NCBI GenBank assembly: GCA_011799875.1
Contig: CM022299.1
Location: 32,260,755 to 32,324,754, forward strand
Direction: 5' to 3'
From: Thinopyrum elongatum
Taxonomy: Eukaryota > Streptophyta > Magnoliopsida > Poales > Poaceae
DNA: 64,000 nucleotides
Shown: one piece after another, positions 34,415-47,448 of the stretch
Layout: the number at the start of each line of letters is the position of its first letter
How positions within the stretch are numbered: position 1 is the first letter of the stretch
Made by a program: the position numbers and the translations under genes
The notes under the pieces: model-generated
What the model saw: the letters and a program-made list of their open reading frames with translations, nothing else
The model's database searches: none
What the model was told of the DNA's origin: nothing

Positions 34415-37400
34415 CTAACATTTGATGTCAAGTTCCACATGGTATTCTCCGGCTGGATTGATGACGTGGTCAAGAAAGAATCCCGCCAATTCCTCTTGAA
34501 TTTCTTTTATGCGATCTTGTGGTAGGAGTTCATCCCGCATCTGCCAAATCTAATTTGAAGAAGGGGGTCAATACATATATATGAATGAAACTCAACACAA
34601 ATGATGGTAATAAAATAAAATTGTGAATATTATTGCTTACGCACTTCATATTATTTTTCAGAGTAGCCCCGCTTAGAGGTCGTCGCGTTGTAGATGTACT
34701 CGCAAATGTAGTATCCACAAAAATTATTCCCGCCTTCCTGCCACAACCACTTTACGAGAAATAAAGGTCAATCAAACTGATAATCAAGCATTATAAATGG
34801 TATTGATGAAACTAGCTAGAATCGATGGGAGATGCGTGGAACTAGCTAGTAGTACTTACTTTCGGGTGTGTAAATCGCAGCTCCCCCGGCAGTCCCGGAG
34901 CTTCTGTGGTGAACACTTTCCAAACCCTGCGAGACAAAGAAAATAATTACTTGATATTAGGAAATGACCAAAGTTGCCGATATGGTGCGATAATGATCGA
35001 TTGAACTTACTTCTGGAGCATTTCAGTCATGGCAACATACTCCTTGGGATCTTTTCGTCTTGAGTCTAAGACAGTTACTAGTCCCTGCTCAAGCTTAATC
35101 TCTAGGAGAATAAAGTGGAAGCTGCGCACGCATGCATAACTCATCAATTACATTACTATAACCTCGAGTAATAAGGGAAACCGAATATGCACAAGACAGT
35201 AACACTCACTTGAAGTTGTAAGGAAAGAGTATTTTATCTTTGTTTTGATTTCGAAGCAACGATTGTAGCAAGTTGGCCTCGGTTTCTTTGGCATGATATT
35301 TAACCATCCATTCATCTATGAGATTTGTGTTAATGAACCCAATATCATAGATTTGTGCATTTCTGCATTCGACGATCTTCAATCTGCATAATATAGTGAG
35401 GATAATTATATATACATGCAATGAAAGAGCTGAGCTATATATAGAGACTTAATTACAGAAGTATAGTACTTACAGACAGTAGCAAGTGATGATTATTTTA
35501 TCGAGGTCCTTTTGATTGAAAAACTGGAAGAACTCCTCAAATGGAACAGACAACAGATCAATTCCCACGAGGTCGTGCTCCTCTTTAACTCTCAGCGTCA
35601 AAATATCCTTCCCAGACTTGCAAGTGTCCATGTACCACTTATGGAATCTTCACATCATCGTTGTTAGAGGAGGATCACCAGGTCTGACGAGAGGCTTCCC
35701 GTACTGGTATTTGTGTTCGTCCACCTTCATTGTATCAAAATGTGCATCGTCGGGCAGGTAATCACCAGGATTGGTATCGGGCAGCATCCCCGGCAGATTT
35801 GCGACGATATCACTAGACACCTTGAGCGGGGGGCATGATTGGTTTGCCTGTTCGCCGAGCTGGGGATTTTTTTTCCCTCTTCTTCGTTCTTGTAACCTTT
35901 TGTCACTTGAAGTAGTTCCCGACCAGCGCGCTCCTTCCACTACCTTTTTCAGAGTGCGGACATGGTTGTCATCCGGCGGAGGCGGTGGTGGTCGCTTCAG
36001 GTTCTTCAAAGTGCGCTTCAATTTCACCGGATCCATCTTCTCCTCCGGAGGTGGATTTTTCTTTGCAAAAAAGTCCTTCACTTGGGCTTGACAGATCTCC
36101 TCGTTTTCCTCCTCGGTCATCTCGTATGGTAATCTATCTAGAGGCTTGATAGATGGACCGAATTTGTATTGCCTCCCGCCTCTGGCTGTACTGCTAGACG
36201 CCGGCCGAGCAGCCGGAGCGACTGCGGCTGTCTTCCTTCGTTGCTTACGAGGCGGAGAAGGAGGCGGAGTGCTACGACGCGCCGGAGCAGCCGGAGCGGC
36301 GGCGGCTGTCTTCCGCTGTTGTTGACGAGGCGGAGAAGGAGGCGGGCTGCTCTGGCGCGCCGGCGCAGGCGGAGAAGGAGGCGGAGTGCCGCCACGCGCC
36401 GGAGCAGCTGGAGAAGGAGGCGGAGTGCCGCCATGCGCCGGAGCAGCCGGAGAAGGAGGCGGAGTGCCCTGATCACTCGCCAGAGGAGGAGGCGGAGGAG
36501 GATGCGGAGTGCCCTGACTCGCCGGAGGGGGAGGCGGAGGCGTCCAGTTCGGAAGGTTGATGAGCTCCTTCCGCCATAGACATGGAGTCTTCAGAGCAAG
36601 ACCCTGCTGAGTCTCCCCTTCACCGGTAGGGTGGTCAAGCTCGAGCTCCTCAAATCCCTCCGTTATTTCATCGACCATCACAACAGCATAGCCTTCTGGA
36701 ATCGGAAGGCAGTGAAAAATTGTGCCGGGTTGAGGAGGTGCAACAGAGCCGACAGCCGCCTTGACTTTGAGGTGCTGCCATTGCGCCATAAGGTGGCAAT
36801 CTTGAGCCTCCGTGATAGCATCCATGGGGTAGCTGGGAGCCGTGAAGTGATGCTGCTGAAGGAGCTCGGTGGAAGCCACGCTGCTTCTCCGCTGAGATGG
36901 CGGGGTAGCTTCTGGGGTAGCTTCGGCAGGTCGCTGCCTCTGAACTAGTGCTTGTTCCTCTAGCGCTCGTACCCTTGCATTCAGCTTCTGCAATTCGGTC
37001 TGCTCCACTTTCCTCCTCCTCTCCCGGGTTTTGTAACCGCCTGCGCTGGGAAACCCTTCCTTCCACGCAACGGAGCCTGCCGTGCCTCGTGTTCGTCCTG
37101 GGTGCTCATGATTCCCGAGGGCCATTGTGAGCTCGTCGTTCTCTCTGTCGGGAACGAACGTCCCTTGCTGCGCTGCGACGATATACTTCTGAAGCTTCTT
37201 GACGGGTATTTCAAGTTGCTCCTTTGTGCAACGGCACTTCCCTGTTTCAGGGTCCAAGGTTCCCCCAACCCCAAAGAACCAAGTCCTTGAATGGTCTGGC
37301 CAGTTCAATGTCTCTGGTTCGACCCCTTTATCAAGAAGGTCCTTCTCAGCCTTGTCCCACAACGGCCGGGCTTTGAGGTAGCCACCTGACCCCGTGCGAT

Positions 37401-38300
37401 GGTGATGCTCCTTCTTTGCAGCATTTTTCTTGTTTGTCACTGACATCATCTTACTCTTCTCCGATGTCTTGCGGGCCAGTGATCTCTTATCTTCTCAAAT
37501 CGGCCGGTGAATTCTGGAGTCTTCCCTTTGTCGACAAACGTTGATTTCAACTAATTCTTCCACCTCCTGAATAGATCTGCCATCTTCTTAAGAGCATGAG
37601 CCTTGACCAATGGCTCTATAACTGGCTTATCCGGATCCTCCTCTGGCGGTAGGGTGAAATTTTCCTTCAGCGCGGTCCAAAGATCATCTTTTTGTCTATC
37701 GTTGACCAAAGACACTTGAGGGTCTTCGCTCTTAGGCTTATTCCATTGGTGGATGCTGATCGGGATCATGTCCCTAACAAGAACCCCGCACTGAGCAGAA
37801 AATGCTTCCTTGGTTCGGCTGGGTTCAATCGGTTAGCCATCGCCCTTGATTGCTGTGATCGTGAACCTTTCATCCTGGCGCAACCTTTTCTTCGGGCCTC
37901 ATCTCATTAACGAAGTTTGGCTCGATCCGGAGGGCTAGAAAAGAAGAAAGAAGAGAGTTAATATGTGTACATACCAAAACAATTAATGCATCAATTAGCT
38001 AGTCAGCACAGGCTTAATTAATATATATACCTCGCCGGACTTTGCAACATCTCCTTCCTCCGTTCGCTCACCGGAGCAGTCATCACGGTCTCCTTCTTCC
38101 ACCAGCATTCCGTCACCGGAGCCATCATAATCATGTCCTTCCACCTCCATTGTTCGATCACCGGAGCCTGCTTCACCCTCTCCTTCCAGACCATCGGTGT
38201 CGTTGAGAAACGACAAGACATCACCTCCGCCGAGGATTATGTCCTCCAACAGCTGTTCTGCTTCGATGTCTCGGTGCTCCAAAGTTTCTGCAAATATTAC
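34415..38300 (-). pseudogene. CACTA gene: Transposase_24 plus Ulp1-like protease, copy B, nearly intact
   Basis: Visible exons: an acidic exon ending at 38031 before GTATAT, the main exon from 37934, then small exons to TAG at 34415-34417. The main exon has the Transposase_24-like block (GSGGYLKARPLWDKAEKDLL, WPDHSRTWFFG), a coiled coil (KVEQTELQKLNARVRALEEQ), a proline tract and PPLKVSSDIVANLPG. The C48 part has FHFILLEIKLE (His), VLDSRR (Asp) and QEGGNNFCGYYICEYI (Gln, Cys), all catalytic positions kept. A 599-codon frame (37449-35650) is open. Breaks: TAG 37551-37553, a small deletion near 37465, TGA 35650-35652, TAA 34651-34653. The cellular partner is unknown; a de-SUMOylating-type role is inferred from the fold only. 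Confidence 0.8.
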
Positions 38301-38478
38301 AACATGGCAATTAATATACAAACATGACAGATGGATATATTAGTGCAAACGTAGACCTAGCTAGCTCGACGCTTCTACGGTTTGGGGTGGCCTCGACAAC
38401 GCTTCTATGGTTTGGGCGACGGGGGGCGGCGACCATGGAGCAGTGGCAGAGCAAGGCCGAGCTCGGGGGAGCACGCGG

Positions 38479-38770
38479 CGAAGTTATCGAGGAGGGGGTA
38501 TATCGACCCCCCCCCCTCATGTCGAAGTTATCGGGGAGGGGGTATATCGACCCCCCCTCATGTCGAAGTTATCGGGGAGGGGGTATATCGACCCCCCCTC
38601 AGGTCGAAGTTATCGGGGAGTGGTATCATCTACCCCCCCTCATGTCGAAGTTATCGAGGAGGGGGTATAACGACCCCCCTCATGTCGAAGTTATCGGGGA
38701 GGGGGTTATCGACCCCCCCCCTCATGTCGAAGTTATCGGGGAGGGGTATATCACCCCACCCCCCTCATCA
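38479..38770. repeat. ~42-bp tandem array (about seven copies) upstream of the Ulp1-like gene
   Basis: Unit: CATGTCGAAGTTATCGGGG, AGGGGGTATATCGACC and CCCCCCT, with starts near 38479, 38524, 38567, 38609, 38648, 38691 and 38731. A small outlier pair lies at 39797-39860. The + strand reading frames over it are repeats read as protein. Confidence 0.85.
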
Positions 38771-40700
38771 TGCATATATAGCTTCCACATACATATATAC
38801 ATTGAAAAAAATTACATTATATTATATATTGAACAAAAAATTACATCATATATATACATATGTACATCGACCCCCACCCCCCTCATCATGAACAAAAACA
38901 TCTGACACAAAAAAAATTGACCAATTTTTCATATCATCATCATCATCTACACAAAAAATTTGACCAGTTTTCATATATATACTACAGAAAATTATCTAAC
39001 AAAATGTTCATCCATCCATCCATTAAAAGGTTCATATTCTACATATCAACAAAAAATTTCTATGAACATAAAAAATTCTAACTTTTGCATATTCTTTGCA
39101 TATGAATATACATACATTTTCTTTTTTTCTTAAATGTAACTTTTGCATATGAACATACATACATAAAATTCTTATGAACAAAAAATAGACTTTTTTGTGA
39201 GGATTACATAATCTCCATATTTTCTAAAAATGCAAAAAGAGCATATACAGAGCATATACCTAATTTCAAAAGAGCATATACATAGCAAATAATAGATCAA
39301 TACAACATATCCCCAATAATCTGCATGACATAATTCAACTTGAACAAAGGAAAAAAAAGAAAAAAAAACATGGGGGCATTCTTGATAAATCTATATATGT
39401 CAAAATTCAAACTTTGACATATGATCAAATGTTGCATATGTCAAAATTCAAACTTTGACATATGATCAAACTTTGATATATGATCAAATGTTGCATATGT
39501 CAAAAATTCAAACTTTGACATATGATCAAACTTTGATATATGTCCACCGCGATATAAAATAATACATAGACTTGTTCGGGCGAGAGGGGGTTGATCGACG
39601 TCCCGCCTCATGTCGAAGTTACCGGAGTTATCTTCTAGTGGTTTGGGTGGCCTCGAGAGTTTGTCGGGTAGGGGCGGGAGGGGGTAGGAGATCGACAATG
39701 TTTTTTTTCTAGGGTTTGGGTGGCCTCGAGAGTTGGTCGCCCGGTATATCGAGAGGGGGGTGAACATTTTACCTTAGTAACTTAGAAAAAAAATGTTATC
39801 GGGGAGGGGGTATATCGACCCCCCCCCCTCATGTCGAAGTTATCGGGGAGGGGCTATATCGACAACGACATACACATAGCCACATACATATAAAAAAATT
39901 CTATGAACATCCATACATACATATAGCCACATACATATATATGGCTATTAAAAAAAATTCATCATATAAAAAAATGTTATCGGAGAGGGGGTATATCGCA
40001 AACTTTGACATAAATGACTTTGATCATGCACAATTTTCCGATACATATACATAAATTGACAAAGAAAATTCTATGAACAAAAAAAAATCATAAAAATTCT
40101 ATGAACATAAAAATTCTAACTTTTGCATATTCTTTGCATATGAACATACATTTTCTTATTTTTTCTTAAATGTAACTTTTGCATATATGAACATACATAC
40201 ATAAATTATACATACATGGAAAAAAAATTGCTATGAACAAAAAGAACATCATATATGAATATTTTGTATATACATCCATATCCATCCATCCATACATACA
40301 TACAGACATGGACAAAAAAATGCTATGAACAAAAACATCAAATTTGGTCTAATCTTGGCATTGAACTACAACCCAATTTTTCCTTGCTAAAAAAATTCTG
40401 AATTTTTTACATCTTGTAGTCCTTCCAACTAAACCCTTAAGTCCAGAAGGGCAGCCCCAATTTCATCTAGCAAGTCCACCAAAAAAATTCATATAGTTTC
40501 TGTCCAGCACTAAATTTTCATAAAACTTGCACTAAGAAGTTTTTCCTTTTATCAAACCAACTTAACCATCTTCACTAACATCCAAGGAGACATCATCCTG
40601 CCAAGTTTCACATAAAACAAAGTTCCCTAGCAAGCCCTAGCATTTCATCAAACACCTTGTGGACATGGCTGAATTTTTGCACTGAACCAACTTCACCATC
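38771..40700. other. AT-rich spacer of CACTA B with simple repeats
   Basis: ATGAACAAAAAA words as in element A. At 39403-39540 there are about four copies of a ~41-bp unit, CATATGTCAAAATTCAAAC then TTTGACATATGATCAAA, in which TATGTCAAA and TTTGACATA are inverted. No gene supported. Confidence 0.6.
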
Positions 40701-41010
40701 ATCACATACATGGAGGAAGGACAGAGGAGAGGGGTGGGAGGGAGGAGGGAGTACCGGCCTGGCCGGCGGGCACTGGTGCGGTGGCGTTAATGGCAGGGTA
40801 GGGGCGTGGCGGGGCGTCGGGGCAGGGCAGGGGCGCGGCGGCGTTGGCATCGAGGTCGAGGCAGGGGCGCACGGCGTCGGCGTCGGGGCAGGGCAGGGGT
40901 GCGGGGTGATAGCGACGAGGAGCGGGCGGCGACGTCGAGCACGGGCAGCCTAGCGGCATCGATGAGCTCGGCGTCGTCGGGGGGCAAATGGTCGATGAAA
41001 ACTGAAAAAT
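40701..41010. other. GC-rich island inside CACTA B
   Basis: About 300 bp of GGGGCAGGGGCGCGGCGGCG-type sequence between AT-rich flanks, with no clear counterpart in element A. A - strand frame of 119 codons crosses it but is Pro/Ala-rich and unlike any family I know. It may be a captured host fragment. Confidence 0.35.
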
Positions 41011-41036
41011 TCGTAAGTCCTGCTTATATACACAGA

Positions 41037-41225
41037 GCATTGGTCCCGGTTCGTGGCACAAACTGGGACGAATGGCACCCTTTGGTCCCTGTTCGTGCCA
41101 CCAACCGGGACCAAAGGTCTCTTTTCAGCAGCCCAATGGGCGGGAAACAGAGACCTTTGGTCCCGGTTGGTAGCAGCAACCGGGATGAAAGGGGGGCATT
41201 GGTCCCGGAACCGGGACCAAAGGCC
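41037..41225. repeat. central hairpin block of CACTA B
   Basis: Inverted units GGTCCCGGTTCGTGGCAC, GTGCCACCAACCGGGACC and GGTCCCGGTTGGTAGCAG lie around the spacer CAGCCCAATGGGCGGGAAAC. Same place and kind as 11278-11455 in element A. Confidence 0.7.
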
Positions 41226-41255
41226 TTGCGCTGGCGCGGTGCGGTGGGATGTTTA

Positions 41256-41297
41256 GTCCCACCTCGCTAGTTGAGAGAGCTCGAGAGTGGTTTATAA
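41256..41297 (+). promoter_or_regulatory. snRNA-type promoter in CACTA B: USE (41256-41266) plus TATA (41291-41297)
   Basis: GTCCCACCTCG, 24-nt gap, TTTATAA: the same sequence and spacing as in element A, while the gap differs in several bases (GAGAGAGCTCGAGAG against GAGAGGGGCTCGGAG). Kept spacing with drifting gap sequence suggests selection or recent shared origin. Confidence 0.5.
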
Positions 41298-41319
41298 GCG
41301 CTGCTGCGCCGACCCTCTC

Positions 41320-41464
41320 GAGCTCCTCTCAACTGCAGGCTTTCGGGCCTTCTCTGCTACTCTTTGCCGTGGGCCTGCTGGGCCTCTACGGGCCTGAATC
41401 CAGGCCCATGGATGGGTTTCTAGTCGTATTCATGCAGTGGTGGCCCAGTAGGTGGCATTTTTTT
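41320..41464 (+). ncRNA. candidate short Pol III transcript in CACTA B
   Basis: Counterpart of 11541-11690. Starts about 24-30 nt after TATA and ends at seven T (41458-41464). It shares CCTCTCGAGCTCCTCTC near the start and GTGGTGGCCCAGTAGG then GGCA-T(n) at the end with copy A. Confidence 0.3.
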
Positions 41465-42030
41465 ATATTTTTTTCTAGTTTTTTTGTTTTCTTTTTTGCT
41501 TTATTTATTTTATTTTGTTTCTACTTACAACAAAATACAAACTGTTTTTCAGTGATTCTTTTTGCTTTTAGGTAATAAAAATTATAAACTTGCTGTTAGT
41601 GCCATTAGTTTTCCAATTTGAATAGTTTAAATTTGAATTCTTTGAAATTTGTGTGAATCACTAGTTTGTGATTAACTTTACTATAAAAATAGATTTTGGA
41701 GTGATTCTTTTTCCTGCTATTTAATATTACTGTGTTTTATCATTATATTCAAAAATAGTTTTTGTTATTTTAGTTTCTAACAAAACATACTTTAGATAAT
41801 TCTTTTTGCTATTAAAGTTTCTAACAAAAAAAGTTCTTTATGAAAATTCTTTTTGCTTTTAATGTTTTGAACAGAAAATACTTTGATAATTTTAGTTGCA
41901 TAAATTTTACTTGATTCCTTTTGCTATTAGAGTTTCATTAAAGTTTTCTAGTTCATTCTTTTTTCTATTAGAGTTTCATTAAAGTTTTCTAGTTCATTCT
42001 TTTAGTTTATTATTTTTGCTAATAGAGTTT
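41465..42030. other. AT-rich spacer of CACTA B
   Basis: TTCTTTTTGC-rich low-complexity DNA with a short direct repeat (AGAGTTTCATTAAAGTTT near 41930 and 41968). No gene. Confidence 0.5.
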
Positions 42031-44222
42031 CATAAAAGTTGAGAGGGTTATGGCAAAAACTGTATGCACTTCGTGTACAAAATGGACAATCTCTTTCGAA
42101 GTATCAGGGTTTCGGACGAAAACTCATCTGTTACAAAGGCATTACATTTTTTTGAACTTATTTGAACTCCAGACTTTTTGTGTGCTCAAAATGAACCATT
42201 CAAAGCCACATCATCAATTTTCAACCCTTTCTAACTTCATCTGTTATTTTTCATGCATTTATTGATTTTTTTGAGCTAAATGACCCTGAAATTGAAAAGC
42301 ACTTCGGATGAACTCTGAAGAGGTTGAAAATTGGCATGGTATCATCATTTCACCCACATAGCATGTGCTAAAAAGTTGAGAGGGTTACGGCAAAAACTGG
42401 ATGCACTTCGTCTACAAAATGGACAATCTCTGTCGAAGTATTAGGGTTTCGGACGAAAACTCATCTGTTACAAAGGGATTTCATTTTTTTGAACTTATTT
42501 GAACTCCAGACTTTTTGTGTGTTTAAAATACCATTCAAAGCCACATCATCAATTTTCAACCCTTCTGACTTCATCTGTTATTTTTCATGCATTTACTGAT
42601 TTTTTGAGCTAAATGACCCTGAAATTGAAAAGCATTCACATGAACTCTGAAGAGGTTGAAAATTGGCATGATATCATCATTTCACCCACATAGCATGTGC
42701 TAAAAAGTTGAAGGGGTTACGGCAAAAACTGGATGCACTTGTGTACAAAATGGAGAATCTCTTTCGAAGTATCAGGGTTTCGGAAAAAAACTCATCATGT
42801 TACAAAGGGATTTCATTTTTTTGAACTTATTTGAACTCCAAACTTTTTGTGTGTTCAAAATGACCATTCAAAGCCACATCATCAATTTTCAACCCTTCTG
42901 ACTTCATCTGTTATTTTCATGCATTTACTGATTTTTTTGAGCTAAATGACCCTGAAATTGAAAAGCACTTCACATGAATCTGAAGAGGTTGAAAATTGGC
43001 ATGATATCATCATTTCACCCACATAGCATGTGCTAAAAAGTTGAGAGGGTTACGCAAAAACTGGATGCACTTGTGTACAAAATGGACAATCTCTTTCGAA
43101 GTATCAGGGTTCGGACAAAAACTCATCTGTTACAAAGGGATTTCATTTTTTAAACTTATTGAACTCCAGACTTTTTGTGTGTTCAAAATGAACCATTCAA
43201 AGCCACATCATCCATTTTCAACACTTTCTGACTTCATCTGGATTTTTCATGCATTTACTGATTTTTTGAGCTAAATGACCTGAAATTGAAAAGCACTTCA
43301 CATGAACTCTGAAGAGGTTGAAAAATTGGCATGATATCATCATTTCACCCACATAGCATGTGCTAAAAGTTGAGAGGGTTACGGCAAAAACTGGATGCAC
43401 TTCGTAGTACAAAATGGACAATCTCTTTCGAAGTACAGGGTTTCGGACAAAAACTCATCTGTTACAAAGGGATTTCATTTTTTTTAAACTTATTTGAACT
43501 CCAGAATTTTGTGTGTCAAAATGAACCATTCAAAGCCACATCATCAATTTTCAACCCTTTCTGACTTCATCTGTTATTTTTCATGCATTTACTGATTTTT
43601 TTGAGCTAAATGACCTGAAATTGAAAAGCACTTCACATGAACTTGAAGAAGGTTGAAAATTGGCATGATATCATCATTTCACCCACATAGCATGTGCTAA
43701 AAAGTTGAGAGGGTTACGACAAAAACTGATGCACTTCATGTACAAAATGGACAATCTCTTTCGAAGTTCAGGTTTCGGACAAAAATCATCTGTTACAAAG
43801 GGATTTCATTTTTTAAACTTATTGAACTCCAGACTTTTGTGTGTTCAAAGAACCATTCAAAGCCATCTCATTTTCAACCCTTTCGACTTCATCGTTATTT
43901 ATGCATTTATATTTTTTTGAGCTAAATGACCCTGAAATTGAAAGACTCACATGAACTCTGAAGAGGTTGAAAATTGGCATGATATTCATTTCATTTCACC
44001 CACATAGCATGTGCTAAAAAGTTGAGAGGGTTACGGCAAAAACTGGATGCACTTCGTGTACAAAATGGACAATCTCTTTCGAATGTATCAGGGTTTCGGA
44101 CAAAAACTCATCTGTTACAAAGGGATTTCATTTTTTTGAATTATTTGAACTCCAGACTTTTTGTGTGTGCTCAAAATGAACCATTCAAAGCCATATCATC
44201 AATTTTCAACCCTTTCTGACTT
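42031..44222. repeat. ~335-bp tandem array of CACTA B (about seven copies), increasingly noisy
   Basis: Units start near 42037, 42377, 42711, 43043, 43373, 43706 and 44023 and carry GTTGAGAGGGTTACGGC and CAAAGCCACATCATC. Later units lose single bases, mostly in homopolymers (for example 43740-43900), so the decay looks like read error rather than evolution. Confidence 0.85.
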
Positions 44223-44230
44223 CATCTGTC

Positions 44231-47200
44231 TCACTTTTTCTTCGCTTGTGTCCTTTGCTTATTGTGCCGTAACCATGGATATTCTTCATCGCTTAACAGG
44301 GTGCTTGGGTCAGCCTGATTGAAGGGAGGAATTTCATGAAACTTTCATAATCTTCAGACATGTCTGTCTTACCCTCCACTCCCACGATGGCTCTTTTCCC
44401 TGAAAGAACTATGTGGCGGCTTTGGTCATCGTATGATGTATTGCTTCCTTATCTTTTCTTTTTCTCGATTGGTAGGACATGTCCTTCACATAGAAAACCT
44501 GCGCCACATCATTGGCTAGCGAATGGTTCATCTGTGTACCATGATTGTTAAGATCCACTGGTCATTCCGTAATGTGGCTCTACCTGTACCCCGCCTCCTG
44601 ACAGATGACCATTGCACTTAAACAAAGGGACCTTAAAATCATGTCCGTAGTCAAGTTCCCATATGTCACTATGTAACCATAATATGTGTCCCTTCCCCTC
44701 TGGTGCTGCATCAAAGCGGACACCGCTGTTTTGGTTGGTGCTCTTTTGACTTGGGCGATCGTGTAAAATGTATTCCCATTTATCTCGTATCCTTTGTAAG
44801 TCAATACAGTCGAAGATGGTCCCCTGGACAACGAGTACAGCTCATCAAAAACAGGTGTTGTCACCTCTGAGAGTGTTTCCAACCAACTGCCAAAAGTCCT
44901 GATGTGTTCACATGTAATCAGTCTCACACTGCTCCGGGTGTTTGGAGCGCAGAATGTTCTGTGTTCATCGACATACGAGGTCACCAAGGTAGAGTTCGTA
45001 GAACTGTGTAGTGTGCTTGAGCCAAGAATGCCCGTCCCTGCATATTGTTGAGTCCCCTCCTAGCGTGCCTTTTCCAGTCAGTCTCCCCTCAACCACGTGA
45101 GGGAGACCAATCTTCTTAAGGTCAGGAATGAAGTCAACACAAAAACCCAATGACATCCTCTGTTTTGATGGCATGGAGATGTTCCTTCTGGCCTAGCGCA
45201 GTTACGGACATTTTTCTTTAGGACTCCCATGAACCTTCAAAGGGGAACATATTGTGTAGAAATACGGGCCCAGAACGACAATCTCGTCGACTGATGAACT
45301 AGGAGTGGTCATGATATTGAAGAAGGATGGGGGGAACACCAGCTCGAAACTGACAAGACATTGCGCCACATCACTCCTTAGCCTTGGTTGATTTAGGATC
45401 GATCACCTTCTAAGAGATTGCATTGAGGAATGCACAGTCACAATGGCTAATCGAACGTTTTCCGGTAGAAGCCCCTCAATGCAACCGGAAGCAGTTGCGT
45501 CATAATCACGTGGCAGTCATGAGACTTTAGGTTCTGGAACCTTTTCTTGGGATGTTTATTATTCCCTTTATATTCGACGAGAAGCCAGAGGGACCTTCAT
45601 ACTGAGCAGGCATTCAAAGAAGATTCCTTCTCTTCTTTGGTAAGAGCGTAGCTGCAGGACCTCATACTGCTTTGGAGGCATGCCGTCTTTTCGTGCCAAC
45701 GTTGCAGGTCCTCCCGTGCCTTCGTGTATCTTTTGTCTTTCCATACACGCCCAAGAAGCCTAGCAGGTTCATGCAAAGGTTCTTTGTCATGTGCATCACG
45801 TCGATTGAAGAGCGGACCTCTAGGTCTTTCCAGTAGGGTAGGTCCCAAATATAAGATTTCTTCTTCCACATGGAGCGCGCCCTCAGCGTCATTCGGAATA
45901 GATAGTCCGCCGGGACCCTTTCCAAGATTACGTGTAATCATTGACCATAGCTAGTACGTGATCACCGGTACGCATGGCGGGCTTCTTCCGGTGATCTGCT
46001 CGCCTTTGAAATGCTTGCCTTTCTTTCGACATTGATGGTGGTCGGAAGAAATCAACGATGCCCCAGGTACACATTTTCCTGCATTTGTCCAGGTATATAC
46101 TTTCGGTGTCAGCTAAACAGTGTGTGCATGCGTGGTATCCCTTGTTGTCTGTCCTGAAAGGTTAATGAGAGCAGGCCAATCTTGATGGTTACAGACAGCA
46201 ATGCATGCAAGTCAATTCCTCCTGTTGTGTCATCCCACACACGTACACCGTTTCCATTCCACAGCTGTAAAAGTTCTTCAACAATGGCCTTAGGTACACA
46301 TCAGTGTCGTTGCCGTGTTGCTTAGGGCCTTGGATGAGTATTGGCATCATAATGAACTTCCGCTTCATGCACAGCCAAGGAGGAAGGTTATAGATACATA
46401 GAGTCACGGGCCAGGTGCTGTGATTGTGCTCTGCTCCCTGAAAGGATTAATGCCATCCGCGCAAACCAAACCATACGTTCCTTGCGTCACCGCAAACTCC
46501 TCCCGGTACTTTATCTCGATTTTTCTCAACTGCGACCCGTCAGTGGGTGCTCTCAACTTCGTTTTCTTACGGTCCTCTCTGTGCCATCGCACAACTTGCT
46601 GCTCTTGTTTTCTGAACAGACGTTCAACTGTGTTTGGAGCATACCACACACCTTCGCAGGAAACCGCTCTCCTGGGGGGTCCGCCGTCAACCTCATCCTA
46701 CCAGTCTGGGTCACTCGTCTGATCTTATACCGCAATGCACGCATACCGGGATGCGTTCAAATCCTCGTACGCACCGCGGTAAGGATGCTGTCATTAGGGC
46801 ATGCATGTATCTTCTGCACCTCCAATCGTAGAGGGCATACGACCTCTTTGCTGCGTACGTACTGTGGGGCAATTCGTTATCCTTTGGAAGCTTCTTCTTC
46901 AATATTTTCAGTAGCTTCTCAAATCCTTGTCAGGCACAGCATTCTCTGCCTTCCACTGCAGCAATTCCAGTACGGTACCGAGCTTTGTGTTGCCATCTTC
47001 GCAATTGGGGTACAACCCTTTTGGTGATCCTCTAACATGCGATCGAATTTCAGCTCTCCTTTTCACTTTCGCACTGTCTCCTTGCATCAACAATGACCGG
47101 GGAGATCATCATCAGGCAATGTCTGGTTCCTCTTGATCTTCAGCTTCCCCCGTTGCAGGATCACCGTATTCAGGGGGCCAAGTTGTCATCGTCCTCTTCT

Positions 47201-47448
47201 TCTTGTTGTCTTCATCATAACCCTATTTCTCCGTGCCTTGTCCAAACATTATAGTGTGGCATGAAAACCCTTCTCAAGCAGGTGGGTGTGAAGGATTTTT
47301 CGGTCAGAGTAAGACTTCGTATTCCCACATATAGGCATGGACAACACATAAAACCATTCTGCTTGTTTGCTCAGCCACTTCGAGAAAATTATGCACGCCC
47401 TTAATGTACTGGAGGTCCGTCTGTCACGCACATCCATTGTCGGTTCAT
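44231..47448 (-). pseudogene. TNP2-like transposase, noisy copy
   Basis: Same gene as 59420-62722, from a start codon at 47446-47448 to TGA at 44231-44233. The frame is broken every 50-100 bp by one- or two-base losses; pieces such as MHMTKNLCMNLLGFLGVYGK and FLPTNHQ-like code are still readable in different frames. The indels fit uncorrected long-read sequence; do not treat them as mutations. Confidence 0.8.

Noticed and set aside
38479..38770. CRISPR-like array of short repeats
   Set aside because: Units abut without unique spacers, differ from one another, and the genome is a plant.
38324..38905. Three overlapping + strand ORFs with repeated SKLSGRGYIDPP words
   Set aside because: They are the ~42-bp array read in three frames.
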